Shown one piece after another: positions 44,127 to 53,593 of a stretch of DNA of 64,000 nt. The stretch is from Flaviramulus sp. BrNp1-15. GTDB lineage: Bacteria; Bacteroidota; Bacteroidia; Flavobacteriales; Flavobacteriaceae. The DNA lies in assembly GCF_022259695.1 (NCBI RefSeq), contig NZ_CP092099.1, positions 1,100,471-1,164,470 on the forward strand, in the 5' to 3' direction. Positions within the stretch are counted from its first letter, which is position 1. Every line of letters begins with the position of its first letter. The position numbers and the translations under genes are program-made. The notes under the pieces are model-generated. The model was not told where the DNA came from, did not search any database, and worked only from the letters and a program-made list of their open reading frames with translations.

Positions 44127-44190
44127 TTGATGAAACATCTATTATTTTCAATCGATCTTTTGAAAATTAGTTTTGTAGATGTTACATCTA
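44127..44190 (+). promoter_or_regulatory. DPP-IV promoter with paired palindromic operators
   Basis: A full -7 box TAGTTTTG lies at 44168-44175. Two related palindromes stand at 44127-44141 (TTGATGAAACATCTA) and 44176-44190 (TAGATGTTACATCTA, a perfect 15-nt palindrome). The second covers the expected start of transcription and the first lies 49 bp upstream, so a repressor binding both is plausible. Confidence 0.55.
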
Positions 44191-44218
44191 ACAGAAACAA
44201 AAGAATAGAAATTATCTG

Positions 44219-46456
44219 ATGAAATACCTTAAATTCTCCCTTTACATTTGCCTTTTTTTATCTACAATTTTAACTGCTCAAACTAAGGAGATTACACTCG
44301 AAGATATATGGAGTAATGGAACTTTTAGAACAGAATATATGGATGCATTGCACTCTATGGGCAATGGACAGCAGTATTCGGTTTTAAATTTTGATAGAGC
44401 AACAAGAAGTACTTCAATTGATATTTACGATTACAAAACTCTTGAAAAAGTTAAAACTTTAGTTACTTCAGCAAACCTTGAGGACATTCCGTATTTTACA
44501 GATTACACCTTTAGTAAAGATGAAAGTAAAGTAATTTTAGCAACCAACGAAGAATCTATTTATCGCCGTTCATCATTAGGAAATTATTATGTTTATGATG
44601 TAAAAAACGAGACTTTAGATTTAATTGCTGAAGAAAAAATTCAAGAACCAACATTCTCACCAGATGGGAAAAAAGTAGCTTTTGCTAGAGATAATAATTT
44701 ATATGTAAAAGATTTAATTTCTGCTGAAACCATACAACTAACTTTTGATGGTGAAACCAATAAAATTATAAATGGTATTACCGATTGGGTTTATGAAGAA
44801 GAATTTTCTTTTGTAAGAGCTTTTGATTGGAATGCCGATAGTAACAAAATTGCTTTTATTCGATTTGATGAAACTAACGTGCCAGAATTCTCTATGGATA
44901 TATATGGTAATGAGCTTTATCAAACACAACAAGTTTTTAAATACCCTAAGGCAGGAGAAGCTAATTCTTTAGTGTCTTTACATATTTGTAATCTTGATAC
45001 TCAAGAAATAAGCGAAGTGAAGGTTGACAAAGCATATAACGATTTTTATATTCCAAGAATTAAATGGACCAACAATCCAAATGTTTTAAGTGCGCAGTAC
45101 ATGAATCGTCATCAAAACGAATTGGATTTATGGATGATAAATGCAAAAACCAATACCTCTAGTTTAGTTTTAGCTGAAAAAGACAAAGCTTATATAGACG
45201 TAACAGATAATTTAACTTTTTTAAAGGATAATAGTTTTATTTGGACCAGTGAGAAAGACGGCTACAATCATATTTATCATTACGATAAAACAGGAAAGTT
45301 GATTAATCAAGTTACTAAAGGCAATTGGGAAGTCACTAATTATTATGGTTATGATGAGAAAAACAATACTATTTTTTACCAATCTGTAGAAAATGGCTCT
45401 ATTAATCGTGATGTTTATTCCATTAAATTAAACGGGCGAAACAAAACCAGACTTACAAAAAGTGAAGGAACAAATAGTGCTTCCTTTAGTGCAGATTTCT
45501 CATACTTCATTAACACCTTTTCAAGTGCAACAACACCACCAGAATATACTTTAAATAGTTCTGCTTCAGGAAATCTTATCAAAAGTATAAAAGATAATGA
45601 TGTACTGTCTCAAAAGCTTTCAGAATATAAAACGTCTAAAAAGGAATTCAGTACCATTCATGTAAACGGAAACGATTTAAATATGTGGATGATTAAACCT
45701 GCCGATTTTGATGAGAATAAGCAATATCCTTTATTGATGTATCAATATTCAGGTCCTGGTTCGCAACAAGTGGCTAATCGTTGGAATAGTGCGAACGATT
45801 ATTGGTACCAGCAATTAGCACAACAAGGGTATATTATAGCATGTGTTGATGGTAGAGGAACAGGTTTTAAAGGTGCAGATTTCAAAAAAGTGACTCAAAA
45901 TGAATTAGGTAAATATGAGGTTGAAGACCAAATTCAAGCGGCAAAACAACTAGGCGAATTACCTTATATTGATGCTAGTAGAATGGGTATTTGGGGTTGG
46001 AGCTATGGTGGTTTTATGAGTAGTAATTGTTTGTTTAAAGGAAATGATGTGTTTAAAATGGCAATTGCAGTAGCACCAGTAAGTAGCTGGCGTTTTTATG
46101 ATACTATTTATACAGAACGATACATGACAACACCACAAGAGAATGCAAGTGGTTACGATGAGAATTCTCCAATAAATCATGTAGATAAATTAAAAGGTGA
46201 TTTTCTTTTAGTTCACGGTTCAGGTGATGATAATGTGCATTTACAAAATACCATGCGTTTAGCCGAAGCTTTAATTCAAGCAGATAAACAATTTGATTGG
46301 GCTATTTATCCTGATAAAAATCACGGAATTTATGGTGGAAATACTAGACTTCACTTATACAAAAAAATGACACATTTTATCAATGAAACCTTAGGAGATA
46401 AAATTGTAAAGCAAGAAGAAACTAAGCAAAAAGAAAAAGTAAAAATTAAAGGATAA
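44219..46456 (+). CDS. Dipeptidyl peptidase IV family serine peptidase (S9B)
   Basis: 745 residues, with signal peptide (FSLYICLFLSTILTAQ). An N-terminal beta-propeller carries the substrate-binding DWVYEEEF motif that clamps the free N-terminus in DPP-IV. The C-terminal alpha/beta hydrolase domain has the triad Ser595 (GWSYGGFMS), Asp670 (HGSGDDNVH) and His702 (KNHGIYGG), and DGRGTGFKG near the oxyanion site. It removes X-Pro or X-Ala dipeptides in the periplasm. Two POT di/tripeptide transporters follow, so the unit makes and imports dipeptides. Confidence 0.94.
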   Translation: MKYLKFSLYICLFLSTILTAQTKEITLEDIWSNGTFRTEYMDALHSMGNGQQYSVLNFDRATRSTSIDIYDYKTLEKVKTLVTSANLEDIPYFTDYTFSKDESKVILATNEESIYRRSSLGNYYVYDVKNETLDLIAEEKIQEPTFSPDGKKVAFARDNNLYVKDLISAETIQLTFDGETNKIINGITDWVYEEEFSFVRAFDWNADSNKIAFIRFDETNVPEFSMDIYGNELYQTQQVFKYPKAGEANSLVSLHICNLDTQEISEVKVDKAYNDFYIPRIKWTNNPNVLSAQYMNRHQNELDLWMINAKTNTSSLVLAEKDKAYIDVTDNLTFLKDNSFIWTSEKDGYNHIYHYDKTGKLINQVTKGNWEVTNYYGYDEKNNTIFYQSVENGSINRDVYSIKLNGRNKTRLTKSEGTNSASFSADFSYFINTFSSATTPPEYTLNSSASGNLIKSIKDNDVLSQKLSEYKTSKKEFSTIHVNGNDLNMWMIKPADFDENKQYPLLMYQYSGPGSQQVANRWNSANDYWYQQLAQQGYIIACVDGRGTGFKGADFKKVTQNELGKYEVEDQIQAAKQLGELPYIDASRMGIWGWSYGGFMSSNCLFKGNDVFKMAIAVAPVSSWRFYDTIYTERYMTTPQENASGYDENSPINHVDKLKGDFLLVHGSGDDNVHLQNTMRLAEALIQADKQFDWAIYPDKNHGIYGGNTRLHLYKKMTHFINETLGDKIVKQEETKQKEKVKIKG

Positions 46457-46489
46457 ATTTTAAAGACTAAAAAAACAAAAGAATAGAAT

Positions 46490-48058
46490 ATGGATTTTGC
46501 ATTAATATTATTGATTGTCGGATGGATTTTTTGCTTAATATGGATACCACTAGTTATAAAAGCTAATAGCAAAATTCATCCAAGAGCACTTTTTGTTTGT
46601 TTTTTCGCTGAAATGTGGGAGCGCTTTTCGTATTATGGAATGCGAGCTCTACTTACTTTGTATATGGTTAAGGTTGTTTTTCAACAAATAGCAAGTGGTG
46701 AGGCAGATGTAAAATCGCTTGCTATTTATGGAACTTATACGGCTTCAATTTATCTAGGTCCAATTATTGGGGGTATGATGGCAGATAAGTATTTAGGTTT
46801 TAGAAAATCTATTTTATTGGGTGGTGTTTTAATCAGTTTAGGACACATAGCATTGGCGGCTCAAGGATTAATAGCCGAAACCAATGAATTTTTCTTTTTT
46901 ATTGCACTAGCATTTATTGTTGTGGGAACAGGGTACTTTAAACCAAATATATCAAGTTTTTTAGGAAAATTTTATAAACAAGACGATCCAAGAAAAGATC
47001 CAGCCTATAATATTTTTTATATGGGAATTAATGTCGGGGCTTTCTTATCAGCATTAACTTGTGGTTATTTAGGAGAACAAGTAGGTTGGCATTGGGGTTT
47101 TGGTTTAGCAGGAATAGGAATGTTTATTGGGTTATTTGTTTTTTGGAAAAATCTAAAATATTTTGGAGATAAAGGTCTCGTTCCAGATATAAAGTATGAT
47201 ACTCAAGGTTTTTTCGCAGGACTTAGTCTTAATAAAATAATCATTCTTTTAAGTCTTGTTGCTGTTCCATTATGGGCTATTTTATTTAGTTATGATGATG
47301 TATTTAAAATTGGTCTGTCGGGAATCACTGTTGTTGTATTAGTATATCTTATTTACTTAAGTACTAAATATGAAAATGGGTCTAGATTATTAGTGGTTTT
47401 AATACTATTTGTGTTTCATGCCATGTTTTGGGCGTTATTTGAGCAAGCGGGAGGTTCGCTTACACTAATTACAGATAGGTTCGTTGATCGAACCATTGGT
47501 AATTCTGAAATACCCGCATCTCAATTCCAAGCCTTAAACGCTTTTTTCATTATAATTTTTGCACCTGTCTTTGCTTGGCTTTGGATGAAGTTAAATAAAC
47601 TAAAGGCAGAACCTAGTACACCTTTAAAATTTGTTTATTCCTTAGTATTATTAGCTATTGGTTTTTTAATAATAGTTTTAGGTGCTAAATCTGCTATGGA
47701 ATCAGGTGAATCAATTATTGTTTGGGCCATAGTTTTTATGTACTTATTTCACACTCTAGGGGAATTGTGTTTATCTCCAGTAGGATTATCTATGGTTACT
47801 AAACTGTCTCCACCAGATATTGTAGGCTTTACAATGGGTGCTTGGTTTTTATCATATTCAGTAGGGAACAAAGTTGCTACTGAAATAGGTAAATTAATAA
47901 GCGTAGGAGATTTAGATGAAAATGCTTCTATGGCAGAACAAATTAGCCCTTATGTGGATGTTTATCTGCAATGGGGAGTCTATGTAGTATTAGGTTGTGC
48001 AGTTGTACTTTTAGCTTTAGTACCTGTATTAAAGAAGTTAATGAAGGGAATACATTAA
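46490..48058 (+). CDS. POT-family proton-coupled peptide transporter 1
   Basis: 522 residues and about 14 membrane helices. The POT signatures are clear: AEMWERFSYYGMRALL (ExxER-type proton-coupling motif), GGMMADKYLGFRKSIL, GTGYFKPNISSFLGKFY, FYMGINVGAF and FEQAGGSLT. It imports di- or tripeptides across the inner membrane with protons. It lies 34 bp after the DPP-IV gene and 36 bp before a paralogue, so the three form an operon. Confidence 0.94.
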   Translation: MDFALILLIVGWIFCLIWIPLVIKANSKIHPRALFVCFFAEMWERFSYYGMRALLTLYMVKVVFQQIASGEADVKSLAIYGTYTASIYLGPIIGGMMADKYLGFRKSILLGGVLISLGHIALAAQGLIAETNEFFFFIALAFIVVGTGYFKPNISSFLGKFYKQDDPRKDPAYNIFYMGINVGAFLSALTCGYLGEQVGWHWGFGLAGIGMFIGLFVFWKNLKYFGDKGLVPDIKYDTQGFFAGLSLNKIIILLSLVAVPLWAILFSYDDVFKIGLSGITVVVLVYLIYLSTKYENGSRLLVVLILFVFHAMFWALFEQAGGSLTLITDRFVDRTIGNSEIPASQFQALNAFFIIIFAPVFAWLWMKLNKLKAEPSTPLKFVYSLVLLAIGFLIIVLGAKSAMESGESIIVWAIVFMYLFHTLGELCLSPVGLSMVTKLSPPDIVGFTMGAWFLSYSVGNKVATEIGKLISVGDLDENASMAEQISPYVDVYLQWGVYVVLGCAVVLLALVPVLKKLMKGIH

Positions 48059-48093
48059 AATAGAATGAAATAAGATTTAATAATTATAATATC

Positions 48094-49836
48094 ATGGCAG
48101 AAAACTCAACCGATCAATTTTTTAAAAGTACTGTTTTAGGACATCCATCAGGATTATTCGTTTTATTTTTCACTGAAATGTGGGAACGCTTTTCATATTA
48201 TGGAATGCGAGCATTATTAGTGTTATTCTTAACTGCTTCATTAATGGATGAAGGTTGGGGATGGCCACGAGAACATGCTATGGCGTTATTTGGTTCTTAT
48301 GTTGGATTAGTGTATCTCTCAACCATGATGGGAGGTTATTTTGCAGATAAAATAATTGGCTATAGATATGCTGTTTTGGTAGGTGCATTATTAATGACAC
48401 TTGGTCACGCATCTATGGCAGTAGAAACGCAGTGGTCAATTTATTTAGGATTAGGTTTATTAGTTATAGGTAATGGTTTTTTTAAACCGAATATGACCTC
48501 AATTATATCCGAAATGTATAAAGATAGACCTCAGAAAAAAGATGGTGCTTATACTATATTTTACATGGGTGTAAACGCAGGTGCATTTTTGGGAATATTA
48601 TTATGTGGTTATTTAGGAGAAAAAGTGGGATGGAGTCTAGGGTTTGGTTTAGCGGGTATATTTATGCTTTTCGGTTTAATTCAATTTTGGTTGGCGCAAA
48701 ACATTTTTGGAAATATAGGTTTAAAACCTAAAAAAAATGATGCTAATTCAATAGAGGCTCTAGATAATGATAAAAGAGTACCATTTACTACATGGCAATT
48801 AGGCTTAATAATATTAATGGTTACTTTAGGATTGTTTTGGATTATTAATGCCCCAGCAACTACAATTTCAGAAGGAAAAATTAATATATTTTCTTTTTTA
48901 GGTGATAATGGAAATAATATAGCCATTTTAACAGCTTTAGGGTTATTTCTTTTATTGTTAATTTACAGATTTACCCAATACTCTAAAATAACTAGAGAAA
49001 AATTAATAGCAGTATCCTTTTTTGCACTTTTATCTGTATTCTTTTGGGCAATTTTTGAGCAATCACCGGGGACATTAACCATTTTTGCAAGAGATTACAC
49101 TGATAGAACTTTAGATGGGTCTTCAGCAATTATTTTTAGAGTAGTTAATGCTGCAATGACAATTATTCCGTTAGCAATTATTACTTGGGTTTTATATTTA
49201 TTGTTCAAACAAACTTTTGCTAAGTATAAATGGGCTAATATAGTTTTAAGCTTAAGTTTTATAATTGTTTGGGGAATTGCAATTTGGATGTTGTTAGACC
49301 AATTAAAAGACGAAGAGTTAGAAATTCCTGCTTCCTGGTTTAGTGTTTTAAATTCTTTGTTCATAATCACATTAGCGCCATTGTTTTCAAAGTGGTGGGA
49401 GAGCAAATATAATCCTTCAGCCAATGCTAAATATGGAATAGGCATGTTATTGTTAGGTTTGGGTATGGCATGTGTTGCATTTGGAGCTATGGGAATTGAA
49501 CCTGGTGCTAAAACAGCTTCAGTGAGTATTATATGGCTTATTTTAGTGTATTTATTTCATACCATGGGAGAATTGTGTATTTCTCCAGTTGGTTTATCTT
49601 ATGTTAGTAAATTGGTACCAGCAAGAATGATAGCTTTTATGTTTGGAGTTTGGTATTTAGCAGTAGCAATTGGAATGAAAGGTGCTGGAGTATTTGGGGA
49701 AAACATTGATAAAGTAGCAAATGAAAACGGAATTAGTTATTTCTTTTGGGTACTAACAATAGTTTCACTAGTCGTAGCTGTATTTGCAATAGTAATGAAG
49801 CCAGTAATTAAAAAGCTAATGCACGGTGTTCGTTAA
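48094..49836 (+). CDS. POT-family proton-coupled peptide transporter 2
   Basis: 580 residues. Motifs TEMWERFSYYGMRALL, FYMGVNAGAFLGI, GNGFFKPNMTSIISEMY and FEQSPGTLTIFARDYTDR match POT. It is longer than its neighbour because of extra loop sequence after helix 6 (about residues 210-265). The pair is a tandem duplication that has diverged, perhaps to split peptide specificity. A terminator hairpin ends the operon. Confidence 0.94.
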   Translation: MAENSTDQFFKSTVLGHPSGLFVLFFTEMWERFSYYGMRALLVLFLTASLMDEGWGWPREHAMALFGSYVGLVYLSTMMGGYFADKIIGYRYAVLVGALLMTLGHASMAVETQWSIYLGLGLLVIGNGFFKPNMTSIISEMYKDRPQKKDGAYTIFYMGVNAGAFLGILLCGYLGEKVGWSLGFGLAGIFMLFGLIQFWLAQNIFGNIGLKPKKNDANSIEALDNDKRVPFTTWQLGLIILMVTLGLFWIINAPATTISEGKINIFSFLGDNGNNIAILTALGLFLLLLIYRFTQYSKITREKLIAVSFFALLSVFFWAIFEQSPGTLTIFARDYTDRTLDGSSAIIFRVVNAAMTIIPLAIITWVLYLLFKQTFAKYKWANIVLSLSFIIVWGIAIWMLLDQLKDEELEIPASWFSVLNSLFIITLAPLFSKWWESKYNPSANAKYGIGMLLLGLGMACVAFGAMGIEPGAKTASVSIIWLILVYLFHTMGELCISPVGLSYVSKLVPARMIAFMFGVWYLAVAIGMKGAGVFGENIDKVANENGISYFFWVLTIVSLVVAVFAIVMKPVIKKLMHGVR

Positions 49837-49861
49837 TCGAAAAAATGTTAAAAAATAATTT

Positions 49862-49888
49862 AAAATGCTCCTAAAAGGAGCATTTTTT
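49862..49888 (+). terminator. Intrinsic terminator after the peptide operon
   Basis: Stem AAAATGCTCC/GGAGCATTTT (49862-49886) with loop TAAAA and a T run, 26 bp past the second transporter stop. Confidence 0.92.
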
Positions 49889-49923
49889 GTAAGTTCGGAA
49901 CAACTTTTGTAACTAAATCTACT

Positions 49924-50472
49924 ATGAAAAGAACAATTTATATTATGCTTCTAGCTGTTTTTACAACAGTTTATGCAACGGCTCAAGAAATTAAATGGCT
50001 ATCTTTAGAAGATGCTATAGCGCTTCAAAAAAAAGAACCTAAAAAAATTATAATGGATATTTATACCAATTGGTGTGGACCATGTAAAATGCTTGATAAA
50101 AACACATTTCAACATGAAGAAGTAGCAGATTACATTAATAATCATTATTACGCTGTAAAATTTAATGGAGAAGGAGATGAGGTAGTTAATTATAAAGACC
50201 AATCGTTTGCTAACCCTAATTACAATCCTGCAAATGCTAATAAACGTAATTCTCCACACGATTTAGCACGATATTTTCAAGTAAGTGCATATCCAACAAT
50301 TGTATTTTTTGATGAAAATGGAGATGTAATAACGCCCTTAAAAGGTTATCAAACACCAACTCAACTGGAGTTGTATTTAAAAATGTTTAAAAAAGACGAT
50401 CATAAAAGCATTAAAACTCAAGAGGAGTTTAATAATTATTACAATGCTTTTCAAGCAGAATTTAAAGGATAA
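49924..50472 (+). CDS. Secreted thioredoxin-fold protein 1
   Basis: 182 residues. Signal peptide ending YATAQ. Thioredoxin fold with active site WCGPCKML, preceded by KKIIMDIYTN, and the cis-proline strand QVSAYPTIVFFDENG. It is probably a periplasmic thiol oxidoreductase that reduces envelope disulfides. The next gene encodes a second, divergent member with WCGWC, so the two probably work together or on different clients. Confidence 0.88.
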   Translation: MKRTIYIMLLAVFTTVYATAQEIKWLSLEDAIALQKKEPKKIIMDIYTNWCGPCKMLDKNTFQHEEVADYINNHYYAVKFNGEGDEVVNYKDQSFANPNYNPANANKRNSPHDLARYFQVSAYPTIVFFDENGDVITPLKGYQTPTQLELYLKMFKKDDHKSIKTQEEFNNYYNAFQAEFKG

Positions 50473-50511
50473 AATAAAGCATATTCAGTTTTGAAAACTA
50501 AGAATCAGTCA

Positions 50512-50982
50512 ATGAAAAAAATATTATTCACATTAGTTTTATTTGTATTTACATCGGTTAATACTATTGCTCAGGAAACTGTAACATGGCATACAGATAT
50601 GAATAAAGCTTTTGAAATTGCAACTAACGAAAATAAAGATTTGCTGTTGTTCTTTACAGGTTCAGATTGGTGTGGATGGTGCATTAAGTTACAAAATGAA
50701 GTGCTTAAAACACCAGATTTTGAAAAATGGGCGAAAGATAATGTAGTTTTAGTTGAACTTGATTTTCCAAGAAGGACTCCTCAAGAAGCAACGCTTAAAG
50801 CTCAGAATTATCAAATGCAAAAAATGTTTAAAGTAAGAGGTTATCCAACCGTATATTTTGCAAGACCAGAAAAAACATCAGAAGGCAAGAAGAACTTAAA
50901 TACGCTTGGAAGCACAGGCTATGTTCGAGGTGGCGCAGAAAAATGGCTAGAAGTAGCTAATGGTATTGTTAAAAACAACTAG
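50512..50982 (+). CDS. Secreted thioredoxin-fold protein 2
   Basis: 156 residues from the ATG at 50512; a TTG at 50491 would add seven residues before the signal peptide MKKILFTLVLFVFTSVNTIAQ and is less likely. Active site DWCGWCIKLQ and cis-proline strand VRGYPTVYFA. The aromatic residue between the cysteines differs from the WCGPC of its neighbour and should shift the redox potential. It lies 40 bp downstream and is probably cotranscribed. Confidence 0.87.
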   Translation: MKKILFTLVLFVFTSVNTIAQETVTWHTDMNKAFEIATNENKDLLLFFTGSDWCGWCIKLQNEVLKTPDFEKWAKDNVVLVELDFPRRTPQEATLKAQNYQMQKMFKVRGYPTVYFARPEKTSEGKKNLNTLGSTGYVRGGAEKWLEVANGIVKNN

Positions 50983-50990
50983 AAGTAATT

Positions 50991-53030
50991 TTAATATTTT
51001 ATAATATAAGCTCCCTTTTTACTAGTTTGGTGAAAAGGGAGTTTTCGTTTTCTGCAAATAGTTTCCCAGCGCTCAACGTACGATTTATAATTACTGCCAT
51101 CAGCAATAATTTGCTTAGGTTTTATGGAATCTATTAATCGATTCAAATTTATTTTCGGCGATTGCCTAAGTAATACGTAGTCGGGTTTAAAAGATTTTAT
51201 ATTGTAAATACCCAAGCTATCAACAATCAAAAGTTTTTTGTTATTAAGCAGATAAAAATTCTGAAGTGTATCTTCTTCTATGGTTTTGATATGATTTCCA
51301 ACAGAATAATCTTTTATGATGTTATTAGTTAGTTTGGTAACACTATCAAAGTCATGTGCTATAATTATTTTATTATTAAGCGTGTTTCCTAAAAGGCTAT
51401 ATCTGCTTTTGTGATATACAATTAATTCATTTTCAGGTTTTTTATTTTGAGTGTAAATAAAGGCTATTTGAAGAATCAATATTGAAACTAAAAATAATCT
51501 TAATGTTGAATAGTTCTTTTTTATAATTAATCGAATAAAGGAAATAATTAAAAAGTAAGACGCTAAAACATATAAAAGGCTAAAAGAAATATCTTTAAAT
51601 AAAAAGGACTCTTGTTGAGAAATCCAGCTTACAAAATCATTCATTACACCAATAATGGAACCATAAAAATTGGCTAAAAAGTAAGGTAAAATGTTCAGCG
51701 TAGCTAACAGAATAACCAATATACCTAAACCCAGAATAATTCCTAAAAAAGGAATAATAACTAAATTTGATACAAAAAATAAACTCGGAAACTGATGGAA
51801 ATAAAACAAGCTAACTGGTATAATCCCAAATTGCGCAGACACTGTTATGGTAAATGTGTGCCAATATTTATCTAGAAACCAATTTTTAGGTCGCCATAAA
51901 TTATATAAAATTGGGTCAATGGCCACAATAGCATAAACAGCCAAATAACTTAACTGAAACCCAACATCGAATAAAAACAAAGGTTTGAAAAGTAAAATAA
52001 CAAACATAGAAATGGCTAGTGTGTTATAAATGTTGGTTGGTCTTTTAAGATTTAGAGCAATAGCAACAATACTAAACATGGTTACAGCTCGTGTAACAGA
52101 AGCCGATAAACCTGCTATTAATGCAAAACTCCACAGAATACTTACAAGTAAAATGGTTTTAATTAGTTTTCCGTGTTTAAAGCGTTCTAAAGGTTTGAAA
52201 ATAAAGCTTAGAATGATTAAAATAATACCCACATGCAATCCAGAAACAGCCAGAATATGTATCGCTCCAGCATTGGTGTAGCTAGAGTAAACTTCTTCAC
52301 TAATATCCTGTCTTTGCCCTAATAAAAGAGCGTTAATAATTGCTAATTCATTTGGTTTAAAATGGTAAGGTTTTAGTTTGTTATTAATAAATTCACGAAT
52401 GTTATTTGCAACCCCAAACAAAGTATGAGTATTAGAGTTAACTTTTAAAAGCGATTCATTTGTTATGAATAACTGGTGATAAATATATTTTTTCTCTAAA
52501 TAGTTTTTGTAATCAAATTGATGAGGGTTTAACGGGTGAATTAAATCTTTAAATTCTGCTCTGGTAACAAGAATCTGGTCAACTTTTAAAGCGGGTTTTA
52601 AAGTGTCTTTTTCAATATTTAAAAGCGATTTCCCTTTTGTAGTAGAGCTATTTATATTTAAAATATCAATAACATATTTATCATAATAATTACCAGATTT
52701 TAAAACTTCTCTAACCCTGAAGGTTATTGTTTTTAACGAATCTTCTTCTAATGAAACTTGATTTGTGTAATGCTTTTTAAAGTTTCTTTGATTGTGAATA
52801 TTAGTAGTTAATATACCAATAGAAACCATTAAAATAAAAGCAAAAACACCAAACCAAATGGTTTTAACAAATTGTTTTTTTGCAATGAAATAAAAGATGA
52901 ATAAAATTGCTAAAAGCAATGAGGTAATATATAATGAAGTGTTTAAAGGAATGTTAACTAAATAACCAATGATAATGCCTATAATAAGACAAATGGTTAA
53001 TTTAATTACTGTGAAATTGAGAAGTTGCAC
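50991..53030 (-). CDS. comEC: ComEC/Rec2 DNA-uptake channel
   Basis: 679 residues and many membrane helices. DUF4131 N-terminal region, then the ComEC core with ILAVSGLHVGIILII and SASVTRAVTMFSIVAI. The soluble C-terminal part (about 520-679) has the length of a shortened metallo-beta-lactamase-like domain but no HxHxDH metal motif, as in other Bacteroidota ComEC proteins, so it probably lacks nuclease activity. It carries single-stranded DNA across the inner membrane during transformation. Last gene of the surE-lpxB-NlpC/P60 run. Confidence 0.9.
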   Translation of the reverse strand: MQLLNFTVIKLTICLIIGIIIGYLVNIPLNTSLYITSLLLAILFIFYFIAKKQFVKTIWFGVFAFILMVSIGILTTNIHNQRNFKKHYTNQVSLEEDSLKTITFRVREVLKSGNYYDKYVIDILNINSSTTKGKSLLNIEKDTLKPALKVDQILVTRAEFKDLIHPLNPHQFDYKNYLEKKYIYHQLFITNESLLKVNSNTHTLFGVANNIREFINNKLKPYHFKPNELAIINALLLGQRQDISEEVYSSYTNAGAIHILAVSGLHVGIILIILSFIFKPLERFKHGKLIKTILLVSILWSFALIAGLSASVTRAVTMFSIVAIALNLKRPTNIYNTLAISMFVILLFKPLFLFDVGFQLSYLAVYAIVAIDPILYNLWRPKNWFLDKYWHTFTITVSAQFGIIPVSLFYFHQFPSLFFVSNLVIIPFLGIILGLGILVILLATLNILPYFLANFYGSIIGVMNDFVSWISQQESFLFKDISFSLLYVLASYFLIISFIRLIIKKNYSTLRLFLVSILILQIAFIYTQNKKPENELIVYHKSRYSLLGNTLNNKIIIAHDFDSVTKLTNNIIKDYSVGNHIKTIEEDTLQNFYLLNNKKLLIVDSLGIYNIKSFKPDYVLLRQSPKINLNRLIDSIKPKQIIADGSNYKSYVERWETICRKRKLPFHQTSKKGAYIIKY

Positions 53031-53051
53031 ACTCCTAATATATGAAATATC

Positions 53052-53585
53052 TTATAAAATTCTGCGTGCTTCTGTAAATGCGTTTAGCCAGTAAGTTTCG
53101 TTTAACCAAGAGGTTATAACGCCATTGCTAGTGGTGGCATGTATAAATTCAATATTGTTATTTCTAATAGAAACAATTAAACCCACATGATTAATAGAGT
53201 TCCTTCTATTTCCTGTTTTAAAGAAAAGTAAATCACCTTTATTGACATTTTTTAAAGAAATTTTATCACCGCGTTTTGCCATGTCTCTAGAAATTCTGGG
53301 AAGTATAACATCATAAGCTCTAAAAGACTCATAAACTAAACCAGAACAATCCATTCCTTTTTTTGTGGTTCCGCCCCACTTGTAACGTACACCTTCAAAT
53401 TGCTTAGCATAGTCTATAATATGCTCAGTTTTAGACTTTGATGACTCGGTGTTTTTTACAATCTCTTTATTATTTCTTTTTTTAACTATTTCTGTTGAAG
53501 ATGCTTTTTTGTTTTTAGCTCGTTTTGAAGATTTACAACTGCTAAAACTCAAAATTAATATGAGAAAGAAAGCTATTTTTTTCAT
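53052..53585 (-). CDS. NlpC/P60 (C40) cell-wall peptidase lipoprotein
   Basis: 177 residues with lipobox LSFSSC (Cys17), a Lys/Ser-rich linker, and a C40 domain with Cys in GMDCSGLVYESF, His in NHVGLIVSI and the third residue region FIHATTSNG. It should cleave peptide bonds in peptidoglycan stems, anchored at the envelope. It lies 8 bp after lpxB and 21 bp before comEC, so it is part of that operon. Confidence 0.93.
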   Translation of the reverse strand: MKKIAFFLILILSFSSCKSSKRAKNKKASSTEIVKKRNNKEIVKNTESSKSKTEHIIDYAKQFEGVRYKWGGTTKKGMDCSGLVYESFRAYDVILPRISRDMAKRGDKISLKNVNKGDLLFFKTGNRRNSINHVGLIVSIRNNNIEFIHATTSNGVITSWLNETYWLNAFTEARRIL

Positions 53586-53593
53586 TTTAAAAA

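Noticed and set aside
44176-44186. TAGATGTTACA as another regulon repeat
   Set aside because: A single copy, no partner at 21 bp and the wrong side of the -7 box; it is better explained as half of the palindrome at 44176-44190.
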